A stretch of DNA of 64,000 bases from Gynuella sunshinyii YC6258. Lineage in GTDB: Bacteria > Pseudomonadota > Gammaproteobacteria > Pseudomonadales > Natronospirillaceae. A model generated the notes under the pieces. The model ran no database searches. It saw only the letters and a list, made by a program, of their open reading frames with translations, and was not told the DNA's origin. The position numbers and the translations under genes were made by a program. This document shows positions 49,701 through 57,545 of the stretch, piece by piece. Positions within the stretch are counted from its first letter, which is position 1, and each line of letters opens with the position of its first letter. Location of the stretch: assembly GCF_000940805.1 (NCBI RefSeq), contig NZ_CP007142.1, positions 3,262,593 to 3,326,592 of the forward strand. Reading direction: 5' to 3'.

Positions 49701-52700
49701 CACCATATTATTTCCGATGCGATTTCCACCTTTACGTTTATCGAAGAATTATTGGCGGTGTACGAGGGAATGCGTGGGGGAGAAAATGTCATATTACCAC
49801 CGGCCAAAGCCCGTTATCTGGATTACGTAAACTGGCAGAATCGTTTTCTGGTCAGTGATCGGGCGCAGAAAATGCAAAACTACTGGCTGGAACATCTGCC
49901 TGATGAAATTCCGGTCCTGAATCTACCGATAGACAAACCCCGCCCGGCCGTACAAACAAACAATGGCGCTTCAGAGTTTTTCATCATTGAAGCGGACATG
50001 ACTGCACGTTTGCACCAGTTGGCTCAGAAACAGGGAGTGACTGTGTTTATGGTGCTGCTGTCGACGTACTATGCCTTACTACATCGTTACAGTGGTCAGC
50101 AGAACATCATTGTTGGTAGCCCGGTGATGGGCAGAACGGAGCCAGAGTTCAACAGTTTGTATGGTTACTTTGTCAATCCTTTGCCCTTACATGTCGATCT
50201 GAGTAATAACCCGAATACGCTGCAACTGCTCAGTCAGGTTCAGGATACAGTGTTGAACGGACTGGATAATCAGGAATATCCGTTTGTCATGCTGGTGGAT
50301 AAACTCGGTCTTAAACACGATCCGAGCCGTTCGGCGGTGTTCCAGGCTATGTTTATCCTGCTGGCCCATAAAGTGGCCACAGAGCAATATGGATACCGGT
50401 TGGACTACATCGAACTACCGGAAGAGGAAGGTCAGTTTGATCTGACATTGTCCGCGTATGAGGATGAAGCTGAAGGTCGTTTTCACTGTGTGTTCAAATA
50501 CAACACTGACTTGTTTTTGGCTGAAACCGTGCAGCGCTTCGCCGGTCATTTTATTAATTTGCTGGAAGCGATGCTGGAGACACCAGAGTTAGCTATTAAT
50601 GAGTTACCTATGCTGTCAGTGGATGAACAGCAGCAACTCTTGACTGACTGGAGCGGTGCCGAGCATAAATCCCCGGCTGAAATGTTAGTCACTGAACTGG
50701 TTGATCAGTATCGGGACAAAGATGAACCTGCTGTGATCACGCCCGAGCAGGAAGGCTTGCCAGGTGCTGATCAACGAAGGGAGGTCAGTTACGCACAACT
50801 GGTCAGGGAGTCGGACAGGCTGGCCGTCAATCTTCAGGCGATTGGAGTTGGTCGTGGTGATGTGGTGGCATTGAGCCTGATGAAGTCCCCGGACATGATG
50901 GTTTCTTTGTTGGCTGTTTTGAAGACAGGAGCAGCTTATTTGCCGATAGATCCGGATTATCCGGAGGATCGTGTTGTCTACATGCTGGATCATGCCAAAG
51001 CCCGGATGGTTCTGACCAGTGACCACTTGCTGCCACGCTTTGAACAATGGCAGGGGCAGGTGCTGACTCTGGATGATCCTCAGTTAGCCAAATGGTCATC
51101 AGACAAACCTGATACCAAAATAAACGCTATGGATACTGCCTACGTTATCTTTACCTCAGGTTCTACAGGTAAGCCGAAAGCGGTGCAGGTCAGTCATGGT
51201 AATCTGGCGGCAGTTTATCAAGGTTGGCATGAATACTATCGGTTATCCGATGCTGTCCGGGTGCATGCGCAAATGGCCAGTTTTTCCTTTGATGTGTTTG
51301 CCGGTGACTGGTTAAGGGCGTTGTGCTCCGGAGGTTCTCTGGTCTTGATCGGACGCGACCTGCTGTTTAATACCGCCCGTTTGTATCAGACTTTGAAGCA
51401 GGAACGGGTTGACTGCATGGAGTGTGTGCCAGCCGTGGCACGTGGATTGATGCAGTATTGTGAACGCGAAGAAAAACGATTGGATTTTATCCAGTTGTTG
51501 ATGGTGGGATCTGATGTTTGGAAAGTCGAAGAAATTCAGAAACTGAAAGCACTTTGTACAAACCGGGTGGTCAACTCCTACGGTCTCACTGAAGCGACTA
51601 TCGACAGCGCTGTGTTTGAAGGCGATACCTCTCAACTGGAATCCGGACAAATGGTGCCGGTGGGACATCCCTTTGCTAACAGTGAACTATATGTCCTGGA
51701 TGCACACCAGCAACCATTGCCAGTTGGTGTGCCTGGTGAACTGTGGATCGGCGGTGAAGGTGTGGCGTTGGGGTATCTGGGGGCACCGGAAATGACAGCG
51801 CAACGTTTTGTAAAACTGAATTTAAACGGACAGAGCAGAACCTATTACCGTACTGGCGACCTGGCAAAATGGGACCGTCAGGGTTGTCTGCAATTGTTGG
51901 GACGCGCCGATAATCAGGTTAAGGTTCGTGGACACCGGATTGAAGTGGGTGAAATTGAGACCCAACTGAAAATGCATCCGGAAGTGGCGCAGGCAATTGT
52001 GACCGTTCACAAAGATGCCAGTGAAGAAACTCAGTTATGTGCTTACTGGGTGGCGCATAACGGTTACTCGGATAACCATAACAGTCATCAGTCTGTGGAT
52101 GCCCGGCAATTACGTCAGCATCTGGGTGAGGTTCTTCCCACATACATGATTCCTGCATGGTTTGTGGAAGTCGATCAGTTACCGCTTTCGCCAAATGGTA
52201 AGGTGGATATCAATGCTTTGCCGGAACCGGTCATAGAAAATACCATTGTTGAGCCTCCGCATACCTTATATGAAGTTCGGATGGCACATCATTGGAAAAC
52301 CCTGCTCAACCTGGAACAGGTTGGCGTCGAGCAGGATTTCTTTGTGCTGGGTGGCAGTTCCATCAAGTTGATTGAGCTGATTTATCTGCTACAACATGAA
52401 TTCAACGTTGAGGTGTCTGTCAGTCAGTTGTTCAAAACATCGACGTTGTACGGCATGGCGAAAACCCTGGAACACATCATCATCGGTCGGGAAACCGGAG
52501 CCGGTCCATATCTGCATTTTAATGATCAACGGCAAAATACCGTTTTCTGCTTTCCTCCGGCAGGTGGGCATGGACTGGTGTATCGCCAACTTGCCGAGGC
52601 AATGCCGGGACATCATCTTTTAGCATTTAATTATCTGACTGGTGAGCAAAAAGTAGAGCGATATACCGATCTGATCAAACAACAGCAACCAGAGGGACCG

Positions 52701-53213
52701 TATGTTCTGCTGGGTTATTCCCTGGGTGGGAATCTGGCATTCGAGGTGGCCAAAGAGTTGGAGCGGCGCGGTGATGAAGTCAGTCATGTGGTCATAATCG
52801 ACTCCTACCGTATTGCCGAAACGTTTGTCTTGAAAGATGAACATATCGCGGAATTTGAACTCGAACTTAAAGAGCATCTGCAGAAACACACTGGCTCTGC
52901 CAGGGTTGAGGCTGAGACGCTGGCGCAAGCGAAGGATTACATCGAGTTCAGTAGTCAAACCATCAACAGCGGCCACTTAAACAGCATGATCACGATCCTT
53001 GCTGATGAGTCCAAAATGGCCTTCTACGAGGCCGGTCAGGAAGGCAGCTGGGCGGGTTGTGCCGATACCGTCAATCTCTATCAGGGTTCCGGTTTACATG
53101 CCGATATGCTCGACGAAGACCATATTCTGGCCAACGCTTCTTTAATACTGACTGATATTTCACCTGATATTGAAATGATGAATACCGGTGTTTCTGCTGA
53201 AATGGAGGTATAA
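43788..53213 (+). CDS. hybrid iterative PKS-NRPS, polycyclic tetramate macrolactam type
   Basis: A 3141-residue megasynthase. Domains in order: KS about 10-435 (Cys182 in DTACSSS, His317, His357); AT about 540-830 (Ser634 in GHSAGE); DH about 900-1180 (His932 in HRIQGNVLFP, Asp1100); KR about 1455-1645 (TGAFGALG, Tyr1618); ACP (Ser1779); C about 1840-2280 (HHIISDA, Ala for the usual Gly); A about 2305-2810 (FTSGSTGKPKA); PCP (Ser2858 in LGGSS); TE (Ser2978 in GYSLGG). No ER or methyltransferase. This single-module KS-AT-DH-KR-ACP-C-A-PCP-TE order and length are those of HSAF/ikarugamycin synthetases, where one PKS module builds two polyene chains that are joined to the two amines of ornithine. 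The A-domain pocket supports ornithine. The start has AAGGA at spacing 7. Confidence 0.9.
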   Translation: MRSNMSLKNKIAIVGIGCRFPGHANDYQSFWQNLITGKDCLEATPLNRYNAEHLYSHDKSKPGRLTGGRGGYIDGFDEFDPAFFGIGPREAEYMDPQQRKLLEVAWEAMEDGGLKPRQLSGQNVGVFIGGFTLDYKIVQFADLSFNGLAAHTATGTMMTILSNRISYCFDFHGPSMSVDTACSSSLVTTHLACQSLIRGESDIALSGGVLLHMTPQYTITESKGGFLSPEGLSRTYDADANGYVRSEGVGVVALKRLEDALRDGDPIHAVIIGSGVNQDGRTNGITVPSGEAQEQLIRTVCDEAGINPGSLQYIEAHGTSTPVGDPIEANTLGRVLATKRRPQDKCYIGSVKTNIGHTEAAAGVAGLIKTVLALKHKTIPPHINLKTVNPALNIDDQPFNIPSEPVAWPEHEGPARAGVNSFGFGGTNAHVLLEESPVQLLADKPETYPARALLPLSADDDADLTRVAIKMRDAVLASDDPQTFLYHAGHTLANRRELLSKRVTFAYESHDDLIATMDSYIDGQNNVNAIVGSPIPEQQRRLVWVFTGMGPQWWAMGRQLFQTEPVYRDMIERCDELMSQHANWSLIEQLNASEEDSKMADTWLAQPANFALQVALAALWRSWGVTPEAIVGHSAGEAAAFYEAGVYSLEDAVKVIIERSRLQYLLDGHGTMLAVSLTEEEALERIAPYGERISIAAINSPTAITLAGDEEPLKLLADELHESKVFAKFLAVNVPYHSAKMELIEEELFACLADIQPQPAKIPVYLTARSGIAKGPELDAAYWWENVRYSVRFKDAITHLAKDGYRLFLEIGPHPVLGHSIKDCMSVLQIPVDILFTIRRLEDEGQRFMQALAMLHNLGYPIDWQAMFPEGRWVTLPTYPWKQDRYWVEAAAVAQIRLGQTHHPLLGRRLPTAEPGFETLLDIEQQPYLGDHRIQGNVLFPAAGFLEMAMQAIKALTGKANGTVRDLQLKKALYLPDADVKPVQFLLSSDNARFSIATLPQNSVSGDSAIHATGYLQVSPIPRWPQTFALDDIRERCQLKLSGNACYATLAEMGYHYGPVFQPIDKVWVGDNEALALLLPRLDDQQLEQHSYHFHPTLLDACFQTVLTTEILHFQNGSESAMRLPLSLASFESREIGIQPLWAYSKVTARTTDEIISDIYVYDKNGDCLARMEGFRAGNVDAVPSQAALSTIDNWLTEVHWINKDIPEEALAEPLTASNGTVLVVGDRRHPLVIECVSRLRDMRQPFCMVDHDPGFVFETKQSQALFDTASREDWQAFFGALKDSDLPACDGILDLRQLSVPELDTCSPETLASQNSYATYPLIAMAQALLASQIQARLLIVTARGQAVLPDEGPNPLAAAAWGVGRVLWYQELITNRGSLLDVDWQQGDGAQQCTEAVEHILTELRADRWPAFSQPGSGVYEGEVAWRQNQRYACRLRAAENLGRPLPLQLRPDACYLVTGAFGALGQLLCHTLVDRGARRLILMGRTALPERSEWSGLPTDHPLSKQITFVRSLEAKGVDVITAAVDVSYEESLSAWLQDFRQWQLPPIRGVFHLAGQVRDTLLADMTPESYNAAYDPKVVGSYLLHQYLHDQPLDYFVMFASVASLLTTAGQTNYAAGNAFLDALAHYRRSQGLPGLALDWGPWATGMIEDLGLIDHYRNSRGMNSTAPEAGMDIVERVLGQDVPQLMINTVVDWPLFNAWYQEMPPIIAELASSQQQAAGDEDHGSFLERYRWADESDRQTLLEEHFVFVVSDVLRIKASGVSMASNLNDLGLDSLLAIELRARIQRDIKVSLPVVTLLSGTPVSDLIAQVEGDLVAQLGQDGGQTETSDVEIYSNEHEFPLSRNQTALWFLKHLNPDGFAYNIGGAVEIRAELQPELMFDAVRTMIRRHPMLRANFAQKDGRAMQFISDKPKEDIGLLDMEGTPWEQVYNHIIAEYRKPYDLAHDPLMRFRLYRLADDRWVMMKAVHHIISDAISTFTFIEELLAVYEGMRGGENVILPPAKARYLDYVNWQNRFLVSDRAQKMQNYWLEHLPDEIPVLNLPIDKPRPAVQTNNGASEFFIIEADMTARLHQLAQKQGVTVFMVLLSTYYALLHRYSGQQNIIVGSPVMGRTEPEFNSLYGYFVNPLPLHVDLSNNPNTLQLLSQVQDTVLNGLDNQEYPFVMLVDKLGLKHDPSRSAVFQAMFILLAHKVATEQYGYRLDYIELPEEEGQFDLTLSAYEDEAEGRFHCVFKYNTDLFLAETVQRFAGHFINLLEAMLETPELAINELPMLSVDEQQQLLTDWSGAEHKSPAEMLVTELVDQYRDKDEPAVITPEQEGLPGADQRREVSYAQLVRESDRLAVNLQAIGVGRGDVVALSLMKSPDMMVSLLAVLKTGAAYLPIDPDYPEDRVVYMLDHAKARMVLTSDHLLPRFEQWQGQVLTLDDPQLAKWSSDKPDTKINAMDTAYVIFTSGSTGKPKAVQVSHGNLAAVYQGWHEYYRLSDAVRVHAQMASFSFDVFAGDWLRALCSGGSLVLIGRDLLFNTARLYQTLKQERVDCMECVPAVARGLMQYCEREEKRLDFIQLLMVGSDVWKVEEIQKLKALCTNRVVNSYGLTEATIDSAVFEGDTSQLESGQMVPVGHPFANSELYVLDAHQQPLPVGVPGELWIGGEGVALGYLGAPEMTAQRFVKLNLNGQSRTYYRTGDLAKWDRQGCLQLLGRADNQVKVRGHRIEVGEIETQLKMHPEVAQAIVTVHKDASEETQLCAYWVAHNGYSDNHNSHQSVDARQLRQHLGEVLPTYMIPAWFVEVDQLPLSPNGKVDINALPEPVIENTIVEPPHTLYEVRMAHHWKTLLNLEQVGVEQDFFVLGGSSIKLIELIYLLQHEFNVEVSVSQLFKTSTLYGMAKTLEHIIIGRETGAGPYLHFNDQRQNTVFCFPPAGGHGLVYRQLAEAMPGHHLLAFNYLTGEQKVERYTDLIKQQQPEGPYVLLGYSLGGNLAFEVAKELERRGDEVSHVVIIDSYRIAETFVLKDEHIAEFELELKEHLQKHTGSARVEAETLAQAKDYIEFSSQTINSGHLNSMITILADESKMAFYEAGQEGSWAGCADTVNLYQGSGLHADMLDEDHILANASLILTDISPDIEMMNTGVSAEMEV

Positions 53214-53217
53214 GAGT

Positions 53218-54924
53218 ATGACAACTGCCAACAAAACGACGTCTGCCACCAAAGGCACAAACGAGATTCTGATTATTGGCGCAGGTGTGGCCGGTCTGGC
53301 GGCCGGGTGCTATCTGCAGATGAACGGTTTTCAAACCCGGATACTGGAACGACATACTCTGCCTGGAGGTTGCTGTACCGCCTGGACCAGGAAAGGTTAT
53401 GTATTTGATTACTGCATTGAGTGGCTAAATGGTACTGACCCTGACAGCTCTCCGTATAAAGTCTGGCATGAACTCGGAGCGTTGAATGGCAAATCAATAA
53501 AGACGTTTGAACAGTTTAACCGGGTCATCGACGCCGATGGTCAGACGGTTAACTTTTATACCGACCCTGATCGTCTGGAACAGCATCTGCTCAGTATTTC
53601 CCCTGAGGATGAACGACTCATCAAAAATTTTTGCCGGTACATGAGGCGCTTTCAGAAACTGGATCTATGTCCTCCACTGGCTCCAATTCCATTGATGGGT
53701 TGGAAACAGAAACTGACGATGGCAGCAGAGATTCTGCCGCAGTTGGGGTTGTTCTGGCGTACCGGTGGTACCCAGATGGATGATTTTTGCGAGCAACTGA
53801 AACACCCGTTACTGAAAAAGACCTTTCCTCTGATATTGATGCAGGACCATGGTAACTTTTCGTTGATTCCCTATCTCTACACGATGGCGGCAGCTGGAAG
53901 TGGCAATGCCGGTTTTCCGGAAGGAGGATCTCTGGGGCTATCGCAATCGATCACCCGGCGCTATCTCGATCTGGGCGGAAAAATTGATTACAAGATTAAA
54001 GTGGATCGTGTGCTGCTTGAAAAAGATGGTGATGATAACAGAGCTGTCGGTGTGAGGTTGAAGAATGGCAGGGAGATTCCTGCCTCGCAGGTGATTTCAA
54101 CCATTGATGGTCATACGACATTGTTCCACCTGCTGGAGGAACAATATATGACCCCAACCCTGGATAAACTGTATCACGAGATTTTGCCGCAAGGGGGCAA
54201 TACTTATCCCGGGTTGATCACCGTGTTTGTGGGTTGTCGTAAAAAAGTGGGGGAAGGAGAACCGCACAGTACCACTTATATTTTGAATGAACAGGAAGCC
54301 GAACAGCTTCCTGAATGTATGCAGGGCAGTATCCTGTTGCAGCATCGCAGTCGGATGGCAGATGGTTTTACGCCACAGGAAGGATCCGTTATTCGCCTGG
54401 CCTATTTCACCTATTTTGATCGATGGAACCGTTGGCGTAGTGAAGATAAACCTCATTATCGTCGCCGCAAAGAAGAGATTGTTACATTTATCCGCAGTTT
54501 TCTGGAAAAACTTTATCCAGGCATAAATGACACCATAGATGTGATAGAGGTGGCGACACCGGTTACCATGAAACGTTACACCGGTAACACGGGTGGAGCG
54601 ATACTGGGGTGGAAATCAGAAGAGGCGGATAACCTGCTGGATCGTTTGATCAATAAAGACAAAATGCAACTTCCCGGTTTGAAAAACTTTTATATGGCCG
54701 GGCATTGGGTTGCCGGAGGAAGTCTGATCAAAGCAGCGGTATCCGGTCGCTATGTTGCGCAGTTTCTGTGTAAGAACATGAACCGATCATTTGATAGCGG
54801 GTTCAGTAATTACCAGGGGGCATGGCATCCGGATCAGTGGGGGTTGCAGCTTGAACGTTCAACATCCGAATCTGTTCAGGATGACGAAGCAGATGTACTT
54901 GAAACTATCACCGCAAACATATGA
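53218..54924 (+). CDS. FAD-dependent oxidoreductase 1 (phytoene-desaturase-like, PTM cyclase type)
   Basis: A 568-residue flavoprotein. Start MTTANKTTSATKG lies 4 nt after the PKS-NRPS stop, with GGAGG inside the end of that gene, so the two are tightly coupled. The N-terminal Rossmann motif is IIGAGVAGLAAGCYLQMNGFQTRILE, followed by PGGCCTAWTRKGYVFDYC. The C-terminal FAD-contact region is NFYMAGHWVAGGSLIKAAVSGRYVAQF. This is the CrtI/retinol-saturase-like family. In PTM pathways such enzymes (OX genes of HSAF, IkaB, PtmB) make the carbocycles by reductive cyclisation of the bis-polyene tetramate. Assignment to the first or second ring cannot be made by reading. Confidence 0.87.
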   Translation: MTTANKTTSATKGTNEILIIGAGVAGLAAGCYLQMNGFQTRILERHTLPGGCCTAWTRKGYVFDYCIEWLNGTDPDSSPYKVWHELGALNGKSIKTFEQFNRVIDADGQTVNFYTDPDRLEQHLLSISPEDERLIKNFCRYMRRFQKLDLCPPLAPIPLMGWKQKLTMAAEILPQLGLFWRTGGTQMDDFCEQLKHPLLKKTFPLILMQDHGNFSLIPYLYTMAAAGSGNAGFPEGGSLGLSQSITRRYLDLGGKIDYKIKVDRVLLEKDGDDNRAVGVRLKNGREIPASQVISTIDGHTTLFHLLEEQYMTPTLDKLYHEILPQGGNTYPGLITVFVGCRKKVGEGEPHSTTYILNEQEAEQLPECMQGSILLQHRSRMADGFTPQEGSVIRLAYFTYFDRWNRWRSEDKPHYRRRKEEIVTFIRSFLEKLYPGINDTIDVIEVATPVTMKRYTGNTGGAILGWKSEEADNLLDRLINKDKMQLPGLKNFYMAGHWVAGGSLIKAAVSGRYVAQFLCKNMNRSFDSGFSNYQGAWHPDQWGLQLERSTSESVQDDEADVLETITANI

Positions 54925-54945
54925 TCAGCATTAAGGGGAAACGAT

Positions 54946-56727
54946 ATGTCGTCTCACACTGAGCCGCGAACTGAGCGCAAATCCATGTTGATTATCGGTG
55001 GGGGCCTGGGAGGGCTTTCGACCGGTTGTTATGCGCAGATGAATGGTTATGATGCTCATATTCTGGAAATGCATGAGATTCCGGGAGGCTGTTGTACTGC
55101 CTGGGAAAAAGGGGATTTCTGGTTTGACTGGTGTATCAGTTGGTTGCTGGGGAGTGGGCCTGGCAACGAAATGTATCAGATTTGGCGCGAAATTGGTGGC
55201 CTGGATGGAAAGGAAATCCGCCATCCGGAAATTTTCAATATTGTAACGACCATCAGTGGTGATGAAGTCCGGTTTTACTCAGACCCGGATAAACTGGAAA
55301 AGCACCTGCTTGATATCTCGCCTGACGATGCAAAGATGATTAAGCAGTTTTGTGAAGGTCTGCGAAAGTTCATCCGATGCCTGAAAGTCTATCCGTTTCT
55401 GCAACCAGTAGGATTAATGAGCGTTTGGCAACGCGCCAAAATGATGGCGTCGTTTGTGCCGTATTTTAACTTGATCCGTAAAACCATTACCGAGCTTATG
55501 GTAGATTATTCGGCTAAGTTTACCAGTCCGGTGCTGCAGGAGGCATTCAATTTCATTCTCTATGAAAAACACCCTAATTTTCCGGTATTGCCAGTCTATT
55601 TTCAGCTGGCATCCCATGCGACTCATTCGGCAGGAGTCCCGCAAGGAGGCTCTCTGGCTCTTGCCAACTCAATTGCCGGCAGATATGAACGGTTAGGTGG
55701 CCAGATTACTTACAATGCCAAAGTCGAGGAAATTCTGGTCGAAAATGATACTGCTGTCGGAGTACGTTTGAGTGATGGGCGTGAGTATCGTGCCGATATT
55801 ATCGTGTCTGCTTCCGATGGCTATAACACGTTGATGAAGTTACTCAAAGGTCAATATATGAGTGACACCTTTCGTCGGCTTTATACTGAGACCATAAAAA
55901 AACCGGAGATGGTGTTCCCTGGCTATCTGACCGTATTTTTGGGGCTGAATCGGGAACTGCCGGACATGGAGTACTGTACCACCTACATCTTACCGCCGGA
56001 GGTTGCGGCGAAAATGCCCGGTATGCGCCATGCCAGTATCAATGTGCAACTGCGCAGTGGATTGTATCCGGAACTGGCACCGCCAGGACAAACCATGCTG
56101 TATGTCAGCTATTTTTGTGATATCGCACCCTGGCGTGAGTTGACTGATGGTACAGAACAGGTTTCGCGCGTTAAGGGCGGCGAGGAAATTCATACCTTAC
56201 CGTTGCGACGAGGCAGGGCGTATTTGTCCGCCAAAAAGCAGGTGATGAACCACCTGATAGAGTTTCTTGAAGGCTATATTCCAGGGCTGAGAGACTCTGT
56301 TGTGGTACGTGACATTGCTACACCAATGACACAGGTTCGCTATACCAAGAACTATGATGGTTCTGTGTTGGGTTGGCAACCTTTTGTGGATGGTGGTGAA
56401 ACGCTGGAGGAAGAGGTGAAGCGTAATGGTCCGGGAATCCCCGGGTTGAAAAACTTCTATTTTTCCGGAGTCTGGATAACCACTGGAGGTTTGATTCGGG
56501 CGGCGGCGTCTGGCCGACATGTCATGCAGTTTATTTGTAAGGATGATAATAAAGCGTTTCAGGCCCACGTCGAGCAGGGAGCTGAGGCACCAACCCATGT
56601 CGTCTATCCACCACGGACAGAGTGGCAGCGAAACCGAATCAAAGGCACTGTTATGGGTGTGACCAGCAGGGAGAGCAGTCATGACTCTGTTGAGGAGGAA
56701 AACATTTTGAGTGCGGTGGAAAACTAA
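54946..56727 (+). CDS. FAD-dependent oxidoreductase 2 (phytoene-desaturase-like, PTM cyclase type)
   Basis: A 593-residue paralogue of the preceding gene, 21 nt downstream, with AAGGGGA before the ATG. The FAD motif is IIGGGLGGLSTGCYAQMNGYDAHILE, then PGGCCTAWEKGDFWFDWC. The C-terminal block is NFYFSGVWITTGGLIRAAASGRHVMQF. The two proteins align almost without gaps through the N-terminal 130 residues, so they arose by tandem duplication and diverged. A pair of such oxidoreductases behind a PTM synthetase corresponds to the B1/B2 enzymes that build the 5,5-bicycle in the pactamide pathway. A C-terminal extension of about 50 polar residues is unlike the FAD core. Confidence 0.87.
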   Translation: MSSHTEPRTERKSMLIIGGGLGGLSTGCYAQMNGYDAHILEMHEIPGGCCTAWEKGDFWFDWCISWLLGSGPGNEMYQIWREIGGLDGKEIRHPEIFNIVTTISGDEVRFYSDPDKLEKHLLDISPDDAKMIKQFCEGLRKFIRCLKVYPFLQPVGLMSVWQRAKMMASFVPYFNLIRKTITELMVDYSAKFTSPVLQEAFNFILYEKHPNFPVLPVYFQLASHATHSAGVPQGGSLALANSIAGRYERLGGQITYNAKVEEILVENDTAVGVRLSDGREYRADIIVSASDGYNTLMKLLKGQYMSDTFRRLYTETIKKPEMVFPGYLTVFLGLNRELPDMEYCTTYILPPEVAAKMPGMRHASINVQLRSGLYPELAPPGQTMLYVSYFCDIAPWRELTDGTEQVSRVKGGEEIHTLPLRRGRAYLSAKKQVMNHLIEFLEGYIPGLRDSVVVRDIATPMTQVRYTKNYDGSVLGWQPFVDGGETLEEEVKRNGPGIPGLKNFYFSGVWITTGGLIRAAASGRHVMQFICKDDNKAFQAHVEQGAEAPTHVVYPPRTEWQRNRIKGTVMGVTSRESSHDSVEEENILSAVEN

Positions 56728-56746
56728 GGCCTGTCGGTATCATGAG

Positions 56747-56772
56747 GGTGAGGCAGAAAGTTTTGCCTCACC
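56747..56772. terminator. hairpin between convergent oxidoreductase 2 and thioesterase genes
   Basis: Nine-bp perfect stem GGTGAGGCA (56747-56755) / TGCCTCACC (56764-56772) with an 8-base loop. There is no clear T run on either side, so termination may be inefficient or Rho-assisted. Confidence 0.5.
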
Positions 56773-56786
56773 AGATGAATGACAGG

Positions 56787-57545
56787 TTATATCGGCATGG
56801 TCATCATATGTCGTTTCAGGCGCTTATAAATGATGTCGACGATATCGCGGGTATAGTCATGAATGAAAAAGTGTCCGCCATCGAACACATGACATTCCGG
56901 GGTCTTATGAAAATGTTTCTGCCAGCTTAAGTGTTGTATCTCGGTGTCAGGAAAGTCCGATTTTCCGAATAACAGGGATGCATGAATATCCAATGGCACC
57001 GGGTCGGCTGGGGGGCAGGTTTCAATCATCTTAAAGTCTGCTTTTAGTGCTGGCAGCAACAGCTCCATTAATTCTTTGTTATGAAGTGCGGCTTCATCAG
57101 TGCCTCCCAGTTCCGCCATTTTTTCCAGAAACTCTGCATCCGGAAGGTGGTGAAGATTGTCCCGGTTGCGTGGCAGATTTGGAGATCTGACTGCTGAGAC
57201 AAACAGATGCTGGGGCATTTTTTTACGTCGCAGTTTCAGTTCTCTGGTTAACTGATAAGCGATCCTGGCACCCAGACTGTGGCCAAAGAAAGCGTAGGGT
57301 ATGGAGTCCTGCAGAGGTAATTCATTGATCAGAATATCGATTAACTCGTCGATGCTCTCCAATGGCTTTTCATTGAGACGCTCGGCCCGGCCCGGCATTT
57401 GAAGTGCGCTGACGTCTATATCCAGATCTGCCGGAAGCAGATGTTTCCATTGACTGAAGATTCGCGCATTGCCGCCCGCATATGGAAAAAGGAAGAGCCT
57501 GATCGACGGATTATGGGACTGCCTAATGGGTATAAACCATTTCAT
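56787..57545 (-). CDS. type II thioesterase (GrsT family)
   Basis: A 252-residue stand-alone thioesterase of the kind that removes misprimed acyl or aminoacyl groups from carrier domains of PKS and NRPS. Start MKWFIPIRQSHNPSIRLFLFPYAGG has AAGGACAC upstream; 20 further in-frame codons are not family-like. Motifs are LFLFPYAGGNARIFSQW, LQMPGRAERLNEKP, the nucleophile FFGHSLGARIAYQL, and the His in FDGGHFFIHD near the C terminus. It is transcribed toward the megasynthase operon, so it has its own promoter. Its place beside the cluster makes editing of the PKS-NRPS the likely role. Confidence 0.9.
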   Translation of the reverse strand: MKWFIPIRQSHNPSIRLFLFPYAGGNARIFSQWKHLLPADLDIDVSALQMPGRAERLNEKPLESIDELIDILINELPLQDSIPYAFFGHSLGARIAYQLTRELKLRRKKMPQHLFVSAVRSPNLPRNRDNLHHLPDAEFLEKMAELGGTDEAALHNKELMELLLPALKADFKMIETCPPADPVPLDIHASLLFGKSDFPDTEIQHLSWQKHFHKTPECHVFDGGHFFIHDYTRDIVDIIYKRLKRHMMTMPI

